Assembly: GCA_937930625.1 (NCBI GenBank)
Contig: CALHBW010000341.1
Location: 1 to 8,707 of the forward strand
Direction: 5' to 3'
DNA length: 8,707 nt
From: an uncultured Saprospiraceae bacterium
GTDB lineage: Bacteria; Bacteroidota; Bacteroidia; Chitinophagales; Saprospiraceae
Shown: piece after piece, positions 6,574 through 8,707 of the stretch
Layout: each line of letters opens with the position of its first letter
Position numbering within the stretch: the stretch's first letter is position 1
The notes under the pieces: generated by a model
Told to the model about the DNA's origin: nothing
Database searches by the model: none
Seen by the model: the letters and a program-made list of their open reading frames with translations, nothing else
Made by a program: the position numbers and the translations under genes

Positions 6574-7359
6574 ATGACAGATAAATTTATAACAACACTT
6601 TTTGAAACCCATCAGGATAGCCCCAAGTGTCCAACCATTGAACGGGTAGAGGCTTTTGTCAATCAGTTGTTGGGGATTCTTTTCCCTGACCTGACAGACA
6701 AACCATACAGCAAACCCGAAGAACTCTCCTTCGACCTCTTGAACCTGAAATCAGAACTCTATGAGATATTATTTATGTATCCCAATCGAGAATCCATTAA
6801 TGCAGATAATAAGACAGCTGTGTTTTTTGACCAATTGGAAACCATTTATCAGGTATTAAACACCGATGTAAAAGCCATGTACGCAGGCGACCCGGCTGCC
6901 ATTAGCGAAAAAGAAATTGTGCGGTCTTATCCCGGATTTTATGCCATTGCAACCTACCGATTAGCGCATGAATTGTATCAACTTGACATCAAAGTCATTC
7001 CCAGAATGATTACTGAAATTGCACATTCCCGAACGGGCATTGACATCCATCCCGGTGCAAAAATCGGAAAGGGATTTTGTATCGACCATGGAACGGGCGT
7101 CGTGATAGGCGAAACCTGCAACATAGGAGATTACGTCAAAATCTATCAAGGCGTAACGCTTGGAGCTTTGAGTGTAGAAAAGAAATTGGCGAAAGTTAAA
7201 AGACATCCTACGATAGAAGACCACGTAGTACTTTATTCGGGAGCTACGGTATTGGGCGGCGAGACGGTCATCGGTCATCATAGCATTATCGGTGGAAATA
7301 CATGGATTACGAAAAGTGTAGCACCGGAATCAAAAATTTATTATCAATCAAATCATTGA
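6574..7359 (+). CDS. cysE: Serine O-acetyltransferase
   Basis: This 261-residue enzyme transfers acetyl from acetyl-CoA to L-serine, giving O-acetylserine, the first step of cysteine synthesis in the cytoplasm. The N-terminal 140 residues are the helical SAT domain. Residues about 149-250 are the left-handed beta-helix of hexapeptide repeats (IHPGAKIGKGFCIDHGTGVVIGE). Asp157 and His172 match the catalytic pair Asp143/His158 of E. coli CysE by spacing and context, and His211 (KRHPTI) matches its conserved RHPKI histidine. A loop at 198-209 (ALSVEKKLAKVK) takes the place of the Gly-rich loop of E. coli CysE. The gene ends soon after the helix (YYQSNH), so the long C-terminal tail that binds CysK and mediates cysteine feedback in E. 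coli is short or altered. cysM lies 264 bases downstream on the same strand. No Shine-Dalgarno sequence is evident; the ATG fits the family's N-terminal length. Confidence 0.94.
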   Translation: MTDKFITTLFETHQDSPKCPTIERVEAFVNQLLGILFPDLTDKPYSKPEELSFDLLNLKSELYEILFMYPNRESINADNKTAVFFDQLETIYQVLNTDVKAMYAGDPAAISEKEIVRSYPGFYAIATYRLAHELYQLDIKVIPRMITEIAHSRTGIDIHPGAKIGKGFCIDHGTGVVIGETCNIGDYVKIYQGVTLGALSVEKKLAKVKRHPTIEDHVVLYSGATVLGGETVIGHHSIIGGNTWITKSVAPESKIYYQSNH

Positions 7360-7362
7360 AGT

Positions 7363-7608
7363 AAATTCCAAAAAACAAATTCCAAATTCCAATTCAGTGA
7401 AGAAATGAGAATAACTTAATCCAAGATGCGAAATATTTTTTTGTTAGACGAACCATTTTTGACGCGCATAGCCGAGCTACGTAAGGAGAAAATGGTGAAG
7501 TATAACGAAAAAAGATACAGCAGGTTGGATTAAGTTATTCTTATTTCTTCACTCAGACGTGTCTCACCCATTTTTTATTGGAATTTGGTGCTTGAAATTT
7601 GGAATTTT
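7363..7608. repeat. Outer nested inverted AATTCCAA-type repeats around the palindrome
   Basis: Two families of short repeats flank the 158-bp palindrome. CCAAATTCCAAT at 7382-7393 is the exact inverted copy of 7577-7588. Further out, AAATTCCAAA at 7363-7372 matches the inverted sequence near 7599-7608 (TTTGGAATTT). The two sides are not symmetric about the palindrome's centre, because the right flank carries about 21 extra bases (7554-7576). They therefore look like a separate layer of intergenic repeats rather than ends of the same element. AT-rich low-complexity repeats of this kind can expand by slippage. Confidence 0.55.
7396..7553. repeat. 158-bp near-palindromic element (MITE-like or large REP-like)
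   Basis: The terminal arms 7396-7424 and 7525-7553 are inverted copies, 28 of 29 matching. Pairing continues inward in almost the same register: ACCATTTT (7452-7459) with AAAATGGT (7489-7496), and TAGC (7469-7472) with GCTA (7476-7479), all centred at 7474. A T-rich tract around 7433-7445 pairs imperfectly with an A-rich tract around 7501-7516. The whole length can thus fold into one interrupted hairpin. There is no open reading frame inside and no obvious target-site duplication outside. It fills most of the cysE-cysM spacer, so a joint transcript would contain it. It may be a miniature inverted-repeat transposable element, a relic of an insertion sequence, or a structured regulatory RNA. 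Confidence 0.8.
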
Positions 7609-7623
7609 TCATAAAAGATAAAC

Positions 7624-8502
7624 ATGAAAATTGAACATTTAATAGGCAATACCCCTTTGGTCGAACTCAAAAATATCAATAAGAACACATCAGTTCAGGT
7701 ATTTTGCAAACTGGAGGGACAAAATCCCGGTGGAAGTGTAAAAGATAGAGCAGCTTTTAATATGATTAAATCTGCATTGGACAGGCGCGAAATCAGACCC
7801 GGCTCAAAACTCGTAGAGGCAACCAGCGGAAACACCGGTATAGCTTTGGCGATGATTGCTCAATCTATGGGCGTCCATATGACCTTACTCATGCCGGAAA
7901 CAGCAACGCCCGAAAGAGTAAAAACCATGAAAGCCTACGGTGCGGAAGTCATCCTGACGCCGGGCGATAAGACCATAGAATATTCAAGACAATTGGCGCA
8001 GGAAATGGCGGATTCCGGCGAATACTTTATGCTCAACCAATTTGCCAATCCCGACAATTATAAAATGCACTACCAAACAACCGGTCCTGAAATTTGGAAG
8101 GACACCAAAGGGCGGATTACACATTTCGTTTCTGCGATGGGCACGACCGGCACTATCATGGGCGTATCCCGCTATCTGAAAGAACAAAGAAAAGACATTC
8201 AGATTGTCGGCACACAGCCCACCGACGGCTCCAGAATTCCGGGTATTCGCAGATGGTCGCCGGAATTTTTGCCAAAAATCTACGAACCCCAACGGGTAGA
8301 TCGCATCATTGATGTCAGTCGTGAACAAGCCATTCAAATGACCAGAAGAATGGCGCAGGAAGAAGGCATCATGGCAGGTATGAGTAGCGGCGGTGCTTTG
8401 ACAGCAGCCATGAAGATAGCTAATGAAATTAGCGACGGTGTCATTGTTTGTATTACCTGCGATAGAGGCGATAGATACCTTAGTTCGGAATTGTTTGAGT
8501 AA
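7624..8502 (+). CDS. cysM: Cysteine synthase B (O-acetylserine sulfhydrylase)
   Basis: This 292-residue pyridoxal-phosphate enzyme of fold type II replaces the acetyl group of O-acetylserine with sulfide (or thiosulfate in classical CysM) to make cysteine. Lys40 in PGGSVKDR is the PLP Schiff-base lysine. TSGNTG at 68-73 is the substrate-binding loop, and GTTGT at 173-177 grips the cofactor phosphate. The stretch DGSRIPGIRRW (201-211) and the ending CDRGDRYLSSELF are typical of CysM rather than CysK, and the length also matches CysM (about 290-300). It follows cysE on the same strand, so substrate synthesis and use are encoded together. The 264-base spacer with a large palindrome makes simple co-transcription uncertain. 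The start ATG gives MKIEHLIGNTPL, the canonical N-terminus. Confidence 0.94.
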   Translation: MKIEHLIGNTPLVELKNINKNTSVQVFCKLEGQNPGGSVKDRAAFNMIKSALDRREIRPGSKLVEATSGNTGIALAMIAQSMGVHMTLLMPETATPERVKTMKAYGAEVILTPGDKTIEYSRQLAQEMADSGEYFMLNQFANPDNYKMHYQTTGPEIWKDTKGRITHFVSAMGTTGTIMGVSRYLKEQRKDIQIVGTQPTDGSRIPGIRRWSPEFLPKIYEPQRVDRIIDVSREQAIQMTRRMAQEEGIMAGMSSGGALTAAMKIANEISDGVIVCITCDRGDRYLSSELFE

Positions 8503-8600
8503 AAACGTGTTCATTTTTTTGGGCATGTTTAGAATTGCAGTTGATGTTTTTATATTTAAATTAAAATAATGTAAAATGTAAAAGTGGTAGGACGTGAGGT

Positions 8601-8707
8601 GTGTATATTTTATTGGTTTTTGGCTACCCGTCTAACTTTGCCCAAAGCGAATACTCGTCAGACGAATCACTTTATGCAGTGCGAATATTTTATGAGACAA
8701 ATCGCTA
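8601..8707 (+). CDS. Possible start of an exported protein, runs off the right edge
   Basis: From a GTG at 8601 the frame stays open to the window end: VYILLVFGYPSNFAQSEYSS, then DESLYAVRIFYETNR. A short hydrophobic stretch followed by F-A-Q-S resembles the end of a Bacteroidota signal peptide, but the positively charged N-terminus is missing and a TGA at 8595-8597 closes the frame upstream. A neighbouring frame supplies KVVGREVCIFYWF just upstream without a stop. A frameshifted signal peptide is therefore possible, and chance is as likely. Only about 35 codons are visible and the family is not recognised. The rest of 8503-8600 holds nothing I can support. Confidence 0.22.
   Translation, partial: MYILLVFGYPSNFAQSEYSSDESLYAVRIFYETNR

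Noticed and set aside
7363..7608. CRISPR array
   Set aside because: The repeats are inverted, short and unevenly spaced, with no regular direct repeats or unique spacers and no cas genes.
7984..8526. A 180-codon open frame on the minus strand
   Set aside because: It is antisense to cysM, which is complete and strongly supported.
8503..8530. Intrinsic terminator directly after cysM
   Set aside because: AAACGTG can pair with CATGTTT across a T-rich loop, but no T-run follows the stem, so the pattern does not meet the usual terminator form.

Overview
The window reads as chromosomal DNA of a Bacteroidota bacterium. The evidence is a SusC/RagA-type TonB-dependent receptor, two C-terminal type IX secretion (T9SS) sorting signals (one intact, one a remnant), starts without clear Shine-Dalgarno sequences, and AT-rich intergenic spacers. 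A T9SS-bearing Bacteroidota such as a saprospirian, chitinophagian or cytophagian fits best, but that finer placement is inference only.

Layout, left to right. (1) Bases 1-1805, minus strand: the N-terminal 601 codons of a SusC-family outer-membrane receptor that runs off the left edge. (2) 1806-1951: a divergent spacer containing two small hairpins in inverted orientation, similar to a REP pair. (3) 1952-3934, plus strand: a two-gene unit with a 4-base overlap, an SMC/ABC-type ATPase followed by an HNH nuclease of the PtuB (TIGR02646-like) kind. This matches a Septu anti-phage module. The nuclease gene is broken by a single-base frameshift in the middle of its HNH domain. (4) 3935-4155: a bidirectional-looking terminator and, on the minus strand, about 29 codons of an orphaned T9SS sorting-domain tail, the stump of a lost gene. 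(5) 4156-6300, plus: a secreted multidomain GH10 xylanase-type glycoside hydrolase with an intact T9SS tail, followed by a clear intrinsic terminator. (6) 6574-8502, plus: cysE (serine O-acetyltransferase) and cysM (O-acetylserine sulfhydrylase B), the two steps from serine to cysteine. They are separated by a 158-bp near-perfect palindromic element that resembles a MITE or large REP. (7) 8503-8707: a spacer and possibly the start of another exported protein.

How the parts relate. The SusC receptor and the GH10 enzyme would suit plant or algal glycan use, with extracellular cleavage by the T9SS-exported enzyme and TonB-dependent uptake of the products. No SusD partner is visible, and the two genes are on opposite strands with the defence module between them. 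CysE and CysM form a complete O-acetylserine pathway. The Septu unit appears to be an accessory insertion: it is bordered by the REP-like pair on one side and by a gene stump on the other. With ptuB frameshifted, the system is probably dead unless the shift is a sequencing error.

The most informative oddities are the split ptuB, the orphan T9SS tail with its own terminator, the compensatory base changes in the paired REP-like hairpins, and the palindrome between cysE and cysM.
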